In this document: positions 11,533-18,127 of the stretch, one piece after another
Layout of the letters: each line of letters opens with the position of its first letter
How positions within the stretch are numbered: the first letter of the stretch is position 1
Origin: JBBQVZ01 sp038211015
GTDB lineage: Bacteria > Actinomycetota > UBA4738 > HRBIN12
Assembly: GCA_038211015.1 (NCBI GenBank)
Contig: JBBQVZ010000069.1
Location: forward strand, 1-18,127
Direction: 5' to 3'
Length of the DNA: 18,127 bases
Made by a program: the position numbers and the translations under genes
Notes under the pieces: generated by a model
Told to the model about the DNA's origin: nothing
Database searches by the model: none
What the model saw: only the letters and a program-made list of their open reading frames with translations

Positions 11533-13886
11533 GCCGCACCTCCTTTGGCGTCGCGGATAGCTCGCCACACGCGCTCGGGCGACGCCGGCTTTCCGACGTC
11601 TGTCACACCGAGGTGCGAGACCGCATCCACGACCGCGTTGATCACCGCAGGCGGCGACGCGATCGTCCCGGCCTCGCCGATGCCCTTCACGCCGAGCGGG
11701 TTCGTCGTGCTCGGCGTGACGGTCCGATCGAGCGTCATGTTCGGGATCTCGGTCGCACCGGGGATCAGGTACTGGGTCATGGAGCTTGTCGTGAGGTTCC
11801 CGCTCTCGTCGTAGATCGCCTCTTCGTAGAGAGCCTCGGCGATCCCTTGCGCGACGCCGCCGTGGACCTGCCCCTCCACGATCATGGGGTTGATGACCGT
11901 GCCGCAGTCGTCGACCGCCACGTAGCGCAGGATGTCGGTCGCGCCGGTCTGCGTGTCGACCTCGACCACGCAGATGTGCGTCCCAGACGGCCACGTGAAG
12001 TTCGGCGGGTCGTACACGGCCGTGGCGTCCAGGTTCGGCTCGGTCCCGGCCGGCAGATCGTGGGCGTGCCACGCACTGAGCGCCAGCTCCGGGATGGTCC
12101 TCGCCTTGTCGGGAGCGCCCTTCACGCGGAACGCGTTGTCGGCGTACTCCAAGTCGTCCTCGGACACCTCCAACTCGTGCGCCGCGATCGTCCGAGCCTT
12201 CTCCTTGATCTTCTCCATGGCGAAGTGCAGCGCGACACCTCCGACGGACAACGAACGCGAGCCGTAGGTGTCCATGCCGAGCGGCGTCACCTGCGTGTCG
12301 CCGTGCAGCACCGTGATGTCGTCGGGTGTCACACCGAGACCGTCGGCCACGATCTGCGACCACGTGGTCTCGTGCCCCTGGCCGTGCGGCGACGTGCCGG
12401 TGGCGACCACGACCTTGCCGGTGGGCAGGCAACGGATTGTTGCCGCGTCCCATCCGCCAGCCGCGTACCGCAACGCGCCCAAGATGTTCGAGGGCGCCAG
12501 TCCGCACATCTCGATGTAGGTCGAGAGACCGATCCCGATCTGACGGATATCGCTGCCGTCGCGCCGCGACTGCTGCTCCTTGCGGAACTGCTGGTAGTCG
12601 GCCAGCTCCAGGGCCCGGTCGAGCGCCGGCTCGTAGTTGCCCGAGTCGACGTTCAGGCCGCAGATCGACGTGGTCGCTACGTCGAACGGCGGATGGAAGT
12701 TCATCCGGCGAACCTCCGCCGGGTCCTTGCCGATCTTCCGTGCGTACGCGTCGACTAGTCGCTCCAGGACGTACGTCGCCTCGGGACGTCCGGCGCCGCG
12801 ATAGGCGTCGGTCGGCGAGGCGTTCGTGAGCACGCCGCGGAACTCGAACCAGTAGGTCTCCGGAGCGTACGGGCCCATGTAGACCCACCCGCCGAGCTCC
12901 GGGATGCCCGGCGTCAGCAACTGGTAGTACGCGCCGAGGTCCGCGATCTCCACGAACTTCAGCCCCAGGATCTTCCCCTCCGGCGTGCCGGCGAGGGTGC
13001 AGTCGTGCGTCACGCCACGCCCGTGGGTCGTGGCGACGTAGTTCTCGCTCCGCTCCTCGATCCACTTGACGGGGCGGCCGGTCTCGCGCGAAAGGACCAG
13101 GGCCAGCGCCTCCTCGGCGTACACGTTGAGCTTGGAGCCGAAGCCCCCGCCGACGTCCGGCGCGATCACGCGGAGCTTCTCCTCGGGGATCCCGCAGACG
13201 CCGGACAACGTCACCTTCGCGATGTGCGGGATCTGGGTGGAGGTCCACAGCGTGAACTCCCCCATCGACCGGATGGATGAGGCAAGGCAGCCGCGCGGCT
13301 CGATCGCGTTCGGGATCAGGCGAGGCTGGTGGTAGTGCTCCTGCACCACGACCGGCGCCGTGTCGAAGATGCCCTGATCTCCGGCGCCGCCATGGCTCCA
13401 GTGGACCGTGATGTTGGAGCCGAGCTCCTCGTGGATGAGCGGCGCGTCGTCGGCCATGGCGGCCTCCATGGTCGTGACCGCCGGCAGCTCGGTGACGTCG
13501 GCCGTCACGTTCTCCGCCGCGTCGAGAGCCTGCTCACGCGTCTCGGCAACGACCACGGCGACCGCGTCGCCGTTGAAGCGGATCCTGTCCTTCGTCAGTG
13601 GGTAGTGGACCGGAACCTTGATGTCCTCGGTGATGGGCCAGACGAACGGCAGCCCGCCGACCTCCAGGTCGGCCGCCGTATAGACGCCGACGACCCCGGG
13701 CATCGACTTGGCCGCCGACGTGTCGATCGAGTTCACCGCGGCGTGGACGTACGGCGGGCGCACCATCGCCATCCACAGCATCCCGGGGAGCACGTGGTTG
13801 TCGATGAAGTTGGCCTGGCCGGTGACGAGCTCCGGATCTTCCTTGCGGAGGACCTCGGCTCCGATGTAGAGCTCGGTGGTCGTCAT
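11529..13886 (-). CDS. coxL: Molybdenum hydroxylase large subunit, form II CoxL-like
   Basis: Full-length 785-aa molybdopterin-cytosine-dinucleotide subunit of the xanthine/CO dehydrogenase family. It has the N-terminal RKEDPELVTGQANFIDN, then DVGGGFGSKL (244-253), the active-site loop AYRGAGR (361-367), PHGQGHETTWSQI (500-512) for cofactor binding, and the catalytic base Glu738 in GVKGIGEAG. AYRGAGR is the form II signature; true CO dehydrogenase (form I) has AYxCSFR with the copper-binding cysteine. Form II enzymes are therefore expected to lack the copper site; their substrate is uncertain (proposals include N-heterocycles and aldehydes as well as CO). ATG 13886 has GGAGG upstream in the gap after coxS. 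Gene order coxS-coxL-coxM is the usual form II order. Confidence 0.95.
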   Translation of the reverse strand: MTTTELYIGAEVLRKEDPELVTGQANFIDNHVLPGMLWMAMVRPPYVHAAVNSIDTSAAKSMPGVVGVYTAADLEVGGLPFVWPITEDIKVPVHYPLTKDRIRFNGDAVAVVVAETREQALDAAENVTADVTELPAVTTMEAAMADDAPLIHEELGSNITVHWSHGGAGDQGIFDTAPVVVQEHYHQPRLIPNAIEPRGCLASSIRSMGEFTLWTSTQIPHIAKVTLSGVCGIPEEKLRVIAPDVGGGFGSKLNVYAEEALALVLSRETGRPVKWIEERSENYVATTHGRGVTHDCTLAGTPEGKILGLKFVEIADLGAYYQLLTPGIPELGGWVYMGPYAPETYWFEFRGVLTNASPTDAYRGAGRPEATYVLERLVDAYARKIGKDPAEVRRMNFHPPFDVATTSICGLNVDSGNYEPALDRALELADYQQFRKEQQSRRDGSDIRQIGIGLSTYIEMCGLAPSNILGALRYAAGGWDAATIRCLPTGKVVVATGTSPHGQGHETTWSQIVADGLGVTPDDITVLHGDTQVTPLGMDTYGSRSLSVGGVALHFAMEKIKEKARTIAAHELEVSEDDLEYADNAFRVKGAPDKARTIPELALSAWHAHDLPAGTEPNLDATAVYDPPNFTWPSGTHICVVEVDTQTGATDILRYVAVDDCGTVINPMIVEGQVHGGVAQGIAEALYEEAIYDESGNLTTSSMTQYLIPGATEIPNMTLDRTVTPSTTNPLGVKGIGEAGTIASPPAVINAVVDAVSHLGVTDVGKPASPERVWRAIRDAKGGAA

Positions 13887-13896
13887 CTGGACCTCC

Positions 13897-14373
13897 TCAG
13901 GCCTTCGCGCCGCTCATGGACCCGGCGGCGTCGAGGATCGACTTCACGATGTTCTGGTAGCCCGTGCAACGGCAGAGGTTGCCCTCCAGCGACTCGCGAA
14001 CGTCCTCTTCCGTCGGCGTGGGGTTCTCCTTGAGGTAGCTCGCCGCGGCCATGAGCATGCCGGGCGTGCAGTAGCCGCACTGCAGACCGTGGTTGCGGTG
14101 GAACGCCTCCTGCAACGGGTGCAGATCGCCGTTGGAGGCCAGGGCCTCGATCGTGGTGACCGCGCGGCCGTCGGCCTGAGCAGCCAAGAGGGTGCAGGAC
14201 TTCACGGACTCGCCGTCCAGCAACACGGTGCAGCTGCCGCATGACGAGGTGTCGCATCCGACGTTGGTGCCGGTGAGCCCGAGGGTCTCTCGGAGGAAGT
14301 ACACGAGCAGCGTGCGGGGTTCCACGTCGGCTTCGCGTGGCGTCCCGTTCACGGAGACGGCGACATGCGTCAC
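13897..14373 (-). CDS. coxS: Molybdenum hydroxylase 2Fe-2S subunit (form II CoxS-like)
   Basis: The 158-aa small subunit holds two [2Fe-2S] clusters linking the molybdenum site to FAD. The plant-ferredoxin-type cluster uses Cys40, Cys45, Cys48 and Cys60 (GCDTSSCGSCTVLLDG and KSC). The second uses Cys99, Cys102, Cys134 and Cys136 (QCGYC and CRC). The GTG at 14373 is taken as start: AAGGAG lies about 8 nt upstream and the product begins VTHVAVSVNG as in homologues. It is the first gene of the minus-strand operon, 10 nt before coxL, and is transcribed divergently from the XdhC gene across 97 bp. Confidence 0.95.
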   Translation of the reverse strand: MTHVAVSVNGTPREADVEPRTLLVYFLRETLGLTGTNVGCDTSSCGSCTVLLDGESVKSCTLLAAQADGRAVTTIEALASNGDLHPLQEAFHRNHGLQCGYCTPGMLMAAASYLKENPTPTEEDVRESLEGNLCRCTGYQNIVKSILDAAGSMSGAKA

Positions 14374-14425
14374 GGCGAGCGCTCCTTTCGAACAGGAAAC
14401 GGACCGGGTCCTTCGATAGCGCGGG

Positions 14426-14431
14426 AGTGTA
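14426..14431 (-). promoter_or_regulatory. -10-like element of the form II operon
   Basis: On the minus strand TACACT (14431-14426) would place the transcript start near 14419, about 46 nt before the coxS GTG, leaving room for its Shine-Dalgarno sequence. No good -35 was found. It lies next to the -35 of the divergent XdhC promoter. Confidence 0.35.
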
Positions 14432-14434
14432 GTC

Positions 14435-14464
14435 CTGTCACTCTGAACACGCGAGCCGTACCAT
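14435..14464 (+). promoter_or_regulatory. Promoter of the XdhC-family gene (leaderless)
   Basis: CTGTCA (14435-14440; 4 of 6 to TTGACA), an 18-nt spacer, TACCAT (14459-14464), then 6 nt to the GTG start at 14471. There is no Shine-Dalgarno sequence. The expected transcript start coincides with the start codon. Confidence 0.5.
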
Positions 14465-14470
14465 CGACCG

Positions 14471-15604
14471 GTGAGCGAGATCGGCGACGTGCTCCAGGCG
14501 ATCGAATCGCTGTCGGCCAAGGGCGAACGGATGGCGCTCGCGACGATCGTCGCGGTCCGGGGCTCGACGTACCGCCGGCCCGGGGCGCGCCTGCTGGTCC
14601 CGGAGGACGGCGCCCCGATCGGCAACATCTCCGGTGGGTGCCTCGAAGGCGACGTCACCGACATGGCCAGGCTCGTCATGGAGGAAGGCCGGGCGCGGCT
14701 GGCCGGCTGGGACCTCACGGCCGACGACGACGAGGTCTGGGGACTCGGTCTGGGATGCAACGGAGCGATCGAGGTGTTCATCGAACCCGCGGATCGAGCC
14801 GCCGAGGTGGCGGGAGCTCTCCGGATGGCCCTGGAGGAAGAGCGCCCCATCAGCGTGGTGACGGTGCTCGAGTCCCCACGGGACGATGTCGCGTCCGGCG
14901 CGCGGATCGTCGTCAAACCCGACGGTACGACCCAGGGATCGCTCGGGGATCCGATCGTCGACGACGCTGCGGTCCGGGCGGCGAAGGAGCAACTCGCGGC
15001 GCAGGCGTCCGAGATCCGACCGTTGCCCGGCGACGTGCGGGCGTTCGTCGAGGTGCTGGAGCCCCCGCTCCGGTTGCTGATCTGCGGGGCCGGTCACGAC
15101 GCCGTCCCGATGGTGAAGGCCGCCGCGGTCCTCGGCTGGAGTCCCATCGTCGTCGACGACCGGCCGGGGTTCCTCAACCGAGAGCGCTACCCCGAGGCGG
15201 CCGGGTTCGTCCACGTGGAGGAGCCCGAGGACGCGGCCAAGGTCGCGACCACCGACGAGCGGACGTTCGTGGTCGTCATGACGCACAACTTCCTCCGGGA
15301 CAAGGCGTACTTGCGCTCGTTCCTGGCATCCCCCGTCGCCTACATCGGGATGCTCGGACCCGCCGCCCGTACCCAACGCCTCTTGATGGAGTTGGCCCAG
15401 GAAGGCATCGAGGTCACCGACGAGGATCGCGCGCGCATCCACGGCCCCGCTGGCCTCGATCTCGGGAGCGAGGGCCCGGAGGAGATCGCCGGGTCGATCC
15501 TGTCGGAGATCGTGGCGGTGCGCCGCGGCCGGCACGGCGGGTTCCTCAAAGAGCGGCCGGGGCCGATCCACGATCGACCGAAGCCCGGCGCAGAGGCTCG
15601 CTAG
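14471..15604 (+). CDS. XdhC/CoxI-CoxF family molybdenum hydroxylase maturation factor
   Basis: The 377-aa protein belongs to the XdhC family, which binds the molybdenum cofactor, helps its sulfuration and loads it into xanthine/CO dehydrogenase-type enzymes. The N-terminal XdhC domain is seen as IVAVRGSTYRRPGARLLV (26-43), GNISGGCLEGDV (51-62, with Cys57) and GLGLGCNGAIEVFIEP (91-106, Cys96). The C-terminal Rossmann domain contains RLLICGAGHDAVPMV (201-215), VVDDRPGFLNRERYP (227-241), MTHNFLRDKAYL and YIGMLGPAARTQRLL. It lies between the two hydroxylase operons, divergent from the form II set and 121 nt before the form I set, so it may serve either or both. The GTG start is supported by the promoter geometry. 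Confidence 0.92.
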   Translation: MSEIGDVLQAIESLSAKGERMALATIVAVRGSTYRRPGARLLVPEDGAPIGNISGGCLEGDVTDMARLVMEEGRARLAGWDLTADDDEVWGLGLGCNGAIEVFIEPADRAAEVAGALRMALEEERPISVVTVLESPRDDVASGARIVVKPDGTTQGSLGDPIVDDAAVRAAKEQLAAQASEIRPLPGDVRAFVEVLEPPLRLLICGAGHDAVPMVKAAAVLGWSPIVVDDRPGFLNRERYPEAAGFVHVEEPEDAAKVATTDERTFVVVMTHNFLRDKAYLRSFLASPVAYIGMLGPAARTQRLLMELAQEGIEVTDEDRARIHGPAGLDLGSEGPEEIAGSILSEIVAVRRGRHGGFLKERPGPIHDRPKPGAEAR

Positions 15605-15639
15605 GAGCCGGATGGCCGTCTCGTCCGTACTACGCGACG

Positions 15640-15652
15640 ACGGGTTGCCCGT
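15640..15652. repeat. Small hairpin at the form I promoter
   Basis: ACGGG (15640-15644), a 3-nt loop TTG, and CCCGT (15648-15652) form a perfect palindrome covering the -35 element of the candidate promoter of the form I operon. It is compatible with an operator or with the end of the XdhC transcript. Confidence 0.3.
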
Positions 15653-15673
15653 TGCAGCCGGTCGTGCGATAAA
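15645..15673 (+). promoter_or_regulatory. Candidate promoter of the form I CO dehydrogenase operon
   Basis: TTGCCC (15645-15650), a 17-nt spacer, then GATAAA (15668-15673); each matches 4 of 6 consensus bases. The transcript would start near 15680, leaving about 45 nt of leader that includes the Shine-Dalgarno AAGGGGG (15710-15715) before ATG 15726. Expression by read-through from the XdhC gene is also possible. Confidence 0.4.
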
Positions 15674-15725
15674 CGCATCTTCGTCCGCACGGTGGACCAC
15701 GCGTCACTGAAGGGGGACTCAACCG

Positions 15726-16592
15726 ATGTTGCCGTCGAGCTTCGAGTACCACCGACCGACGACCCTTGACGAGGCGCTCAGCCTCCTCGCCACACACGGC
15801 GAGGACGCGAAGGTGCTCGCGGGGGGGCAGAGTCTGATCCCCATCATGAAGCTCCGGTTCGCCACGCCGGGACAGTTGATCGACATCAACCGCATCGAGG
15901 GCCTGGACGGCATCGAGGAGGGTGATGGAAGCCTTCGGATCGGAGCGCTCGTCCGACACAACCATCTCGCGGCGAACGACATCATCAACGCCCGCTACCC
16001 CACCATCGCGAAAGCCGCGCCGCAGATCGCGGACCCGCTGGTCCGGAACCTGGGAACGATCGGCGGGTCGCTCACGCACGCGGATCCGTCCGGCGACCTC
16101 GGCTCCGTGATGCTGGCGCTCGGTGCGAGCGTGATCCTGAAGAGCTCGACCGCGGAGCGCGAGGTCCCGATCGGCGAGTTCCTCGTGGACACGTTCCAGA
16201 GCTCGATCGCGCCCAACGAGATCCTCACCGAGATCCGTGTGCCGGCGCCGGCCGTGCGATCGGGAGGCGCGTACCTGAAGCTCGAGCGCAAGGTGGGCGA
16301 CTACGCGACCGTCGCCGCCGCGATCTACCTGGAGCTGAACAACGGCTCCATCGGCAGGGCCGGCATCGCGCTCACCTCGGTGGGCCTGACCAACATCAAG
16401 GCGACGGCCGCCGAGGCGTCGCTCGCCGGCGCCACGCCGGGCGATGCAGCGTTCGCGGAAGCCGGACGTCTCGCCGCCGAGGCGTCGAGCCCGGTCGCCG
16501 ACGTGCGTGGGTCCGCCGAATACAAGCGGCACATGGTCGACGTGTACGTGCGACGCGGCTTGGCCAGCGCGTTCGAGATGGCCGGCGCCTGA
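15726..16592 (+). CDS. coxM: Carbon monoxide dehydrogenase FAD subunit CoxM (form I operon)
   Basis: The 288-aa FAD-binding medium subunit has AGGQSLIP (32-39) and TIGGSLTHADPSGD (111-124), the two FAD-contacting motifs. The C-terminal CODH flavoprotein domain holds SAEYKRHMVDVYVRRGL. It passes electrons from the CoxS clusters to the respiratory chain. It is the first gene of a plus-strand M-S-L operon, the order of characterised aerobic CO dehydrogenases. AAGGGGG lies 10 nt before the ATG, and coxS follows after 19 nt. It is clearly different in sequence from the other coxM of this window (different residues in both motifs), so the two operons are not a recent duplication. Confidence 0.95.
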   Translation: MLPSSFEYHRPTTLDEALSLLATHGEDAKVLAGGQSLIPIMKLRFATPGQLIDINRIEGLDGIEEGDGSLRIGALVRHNHLAANDIINARYPTIAKAAPQIADPLVRNLGTIGGSLTHADPSGDLGSVMLALGASVILKSSTAEREVPIGEFLVDTFQSSIAPNEILTEIRVPAPAVRSGGAYLKLERKVGDYATVAAAIYLELNNGSIGRAGIALTSVGLTNIKATAAEASLAGATPGDAAFAEAGRLAAEASSPVADVRGSAEYKRHMVDVYVRRGLASAFEMAGA

Positions 16593-16611
16593 GCCCGAGA
16601 GGAGACGCGAC

Positions 16612-17091
16612 ATGAAGGTCAAGGTCAACGTCAACGGCACCGAGCGCTCGGCGGACGTGGAGCCTCGCCAGCTGCTCGTGCACCTGATCCGCGAAGAGTT
16701 CGAGCTCACTGGAACCCACATCGGCTGCGACACCACCAGCTGCGGCGCGTGCACCGTGCTGCTCGACGGGGTGCCGGTGAAGTCGTGCACCATGTTCGGC
16801 GTCCAGGCCGACGGCCGCTCGGTCACGACGGTCGAGGGCCTGGCGACCGCCGCCGGGCTCGACCCGATCCAGGCGGCGTTCAAAGAGGAGCACGGGCTGC
16901 AGTGCGGGTTCTGCACGCCCGGGATGATGCTCGTGGGCTCCGCGCTCATCGCGGAGAATCCCGATCCCACCGACGACGACGTGCGATGGGCGATCTCGGG
17001 TCAGATCTGCCGGTGCACCGGCTACACGAACATCGTGAAAGCGATCCAGGCAGCGGCGAAGGCGAAAGCCTCCCTACCCGCCAACGCCTGA
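16612..17091 (+). CDS. coxS: Carbon monoxide dehydrogenase 2Fe-2S subunit CoxS (form I operon)
   Basis: The 159-aa small subunit has all eight cluster cysteines: Cys39, Cys44, Cys47 and Cys59 (GCDTTSCGACTVLLDG, KSC) and Cys98, Cys101, Cys133 and Cys135 (LQCGFCTPGM, ICRCTGY). It relays electrons from the Mo-Cu site of CoxL to FAD in CoxM. GAGAGGAG precedes the ATG by about 8 nt. It is close to the other coxS of this window in length and motif spacing but differs through much of the N-terminal third. Confidence 0.96.
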   Translation: MKVKVNVNGTERSADVEPRQLLVHLIREEFELTGTHIGCDTTSCGACTVLLDGVPVKSCTMFGVQADGRSVTTVEGLATAAGLDPIQAAFKEEHGLQCGFCTPGMMLVGSALIAENPDPTDDDVRWAISGQICRCTGYTNIVKAIQAAAKAKASLPANA

Positions 17092-17111
17092 GCGGAAGGA
17101 GCTCGACGAAG

Positions 17112-18127
17112 ATGGCAGACACCGAAGAGATCCGCGGCATCGGCCACAGCGTTCGCCGCGTCGAGGACGACCGGTTCATCCGTGGCGCCGGCAACTACAT
17201 CGACGACATCCACCTCCCCGGGATGCTGCACATGGCCATCCTGCGGAGTCCGTACGCCCACGCCACCATCAAGGGCATCGACGCGTCCAGGGCCCAAGCG
17301 CTCCCCGGCGTGATCGCCGTGGTGACCGGCGAGCTGATGGCACAGCACAACCTCGCGTGGATGCCGACGCTCTCGGGCGACACGCAGGCGGTCCTGGCGA
17401 CCGACAAGGTGCGGTTCCAGGGGCAGGAGGTCGCGGCGGTCATCGCCACCGACCCCTACATCGCGAACGACGCCCTCGAGCTGATCGACGTCGACTACGA
17501 AGCGCTCGTCGCCGTGACGACGCCGCAGCAGGCGCTCGAGGACGGCGCCCCGCTCATCCGGACCGACAAGGACGGCCAGGAGAACAACCACGTCTACTCG
17601 TGGGAGGCCGGCGACAAGGAGGCGACGGACGCCGCGTTCGCACAGGCCGACGTCGTCGTCTCGCTCGACACGTTCTATCCGCGCATCCACCCGGCGCCGC
17701 TCGAGACGTGCGGTTGCATCGCCGACATCAGCCCGGCGACCGGTCAGGTCACGATCTACATGACGTCGCAGGCGCCGCACGCCATCCGCACGGTGTTCGC
17801 GCTCGTCACGGGCCTGCCGGAGGACAAGATCCGGATCGTGTCGCCCGACATCGGCGGAGGCTTCGGCAACAAGGTGCCGGTCTACCCCGGCTACGTCGTG
17901 GCCACCGCCGCGTCGCTCCTGCTCGGACATCCGGTGAAGTGGATCGAGGATCGCTCCGAGAACCTCATCTCCACCGGGTTCGCACGCGACTACCACATGT
18001 CCGGATCGCTCGCGCTCAAGAGCGACGGAACCATGCTCGGGCTGCGGGCGTCGCTGTTGGCCGACGAGGGCGCGTTCTTCGCCGACGCCCAGCCCTCGAA
18101 GTTCAAGGCCGGTCTGTTCCACATCGT
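17112..18127 (+). CDS. coxL: Carbon monoxide dehydrogenase large subunit CoxL, form I-like, 3' truncated by window
   Basis: The first 338 residues are present; the gene runs off the right edge. Form I traits are the start (RRVEDDRFIRGAGNYIDDIH), MPTLSGDTQAVLATDKVRF (84-102), HPAPLETCGC (193-202), SPDIGGGFGNKVPVYPGYV (244-262) and RDYHMSGSLALKSDGT (292-307). These follow the Oligotropha-type CO dehydrogenase closely, and the last visible part (ADEGAFFADAQPSKFKAGLF) leads toward the copper loop. The diagnostic AYxCSFR loop should begin roughly 35-45 residues beyond the window, so the form I call rests on the surrounding sequence and the M-S-L gene order. The expected reaction is CO + H2O to CO2 with two electrons passed to the respiratory chain. 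AAGGAG lies 10 nt before the ATG, and coxS ends 20 nt upstream. Confidence 0.9.
   Translation, partial: MADTEEIRGIGHSVRRVEDDRFIRGAGNYIDDIHLPGMLHMAILRSPYAHATIKGIDASRAQALPGVIAVVTGELMAQHNLAWMPTLSGDTQAVLATDKVRFQGQEVAAVIATDPYIANDALELIDVDYEALVAVTTPQQALEDGAPLIRTDKDGQENNHVYSWEAGDKEATDAAFAQADVVVSLDTFYPRIHPAPLETCGCIADISPATGQVTIYMTSQAPHAIRTVFALVTGLPEDKIRIVSPDIGGGFGNKVPVYPGYVVATAASLLLGHPVKWIEDRSENLISTGFARDYHMSGSLALKSDGTMLGLRASLLADEGAFFADAQPSKFKAGLFHI

Noticed and set aside
10705..13248. 847-aa minus-strand open frame
   Set aside because: Upstream part is a frame-shifted shadow of coxL; the real coxM begins at 11532 with an ATGA overlap.
10705..17091. Recent tandem duplication of the cox genes
   Set aside because: Gene order differs (S-L-M versus M-S-L) and the paired subunits differ at many positions including cofactor motifs, so they are distinct families rather than a recent copy.

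Overview
This window is high-GC DNA with frequent GTG starts and tightly packed genes. Several genes have a -10-like hexamer exactly 6 nt upstream of the start codon and no Shine-Dalgarno sequence, which is the arrangement of leaderless mRNAs. With the protein families present, this suggests a free-living aerobic actinobacterium (Actinomycetota); a Chloroflexota-like lineage cannot be excluded from sequence alone. No rRNA, tRNA, CRISPR array, IS element or prophage gene was recognised.

Left part (1-8131) is housekeeping and accessory. It holds the tail of a cyclic-nucleotide-binding-domain protein, then a 366-nt spacer with hairpins and a possible 13-codon ORF. Next come a monomeric-sarcosine-oxidase-like flavoprotein, a convergent CoxD/MoxR-type AAA+ ATPase behind an MscS-type channel, and msrB. 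After these are a small protein with a 15-residue [S/K]-[L/I]-D-D-[L/V] repeat, a frameshifted small conserved gene, a lipoprotein with a probable beta-propeller, a GNAT acetyltransferase, a six-helix membrane protein, and a NarL-type response regulator whose phospho-acceptor aspartate is replaced by glutamate.

Middle part (8132-10704) has a structured, gene-free stretch, then a secreted protein related to the large subunit of N,N-dimethylformamidase. It ends with a membrane protein that looks like a histidine kinase cut off inside its dimerisation helices, with no phospho-accepting histidine and no ATPase domain.

Right part (10705-18127) is the main feature: two molybdenum hydroxylase (CO dehydrogenase family) operons arranged back to back. 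The minus-strand operon is S-L-M and its large subunit has the form II active-site loop AYRGAGR. The plus-strand operon is M-S-L and its large subunit resembles form I (true aerobic CO dehydrogenase) but is cut by the window end shortly before the diagnostic loop. Between them an XdhC-family maturation gene is transcribed divergently from the form II operon and runs toward the form I operon. The distant CoxD-like ATPase probably serves cofactor maturation for these enzymes. A reasonable reading is an organism that supplements its energy supply by oxidising trace CO and another, unidentified, hydroxylase substrate.
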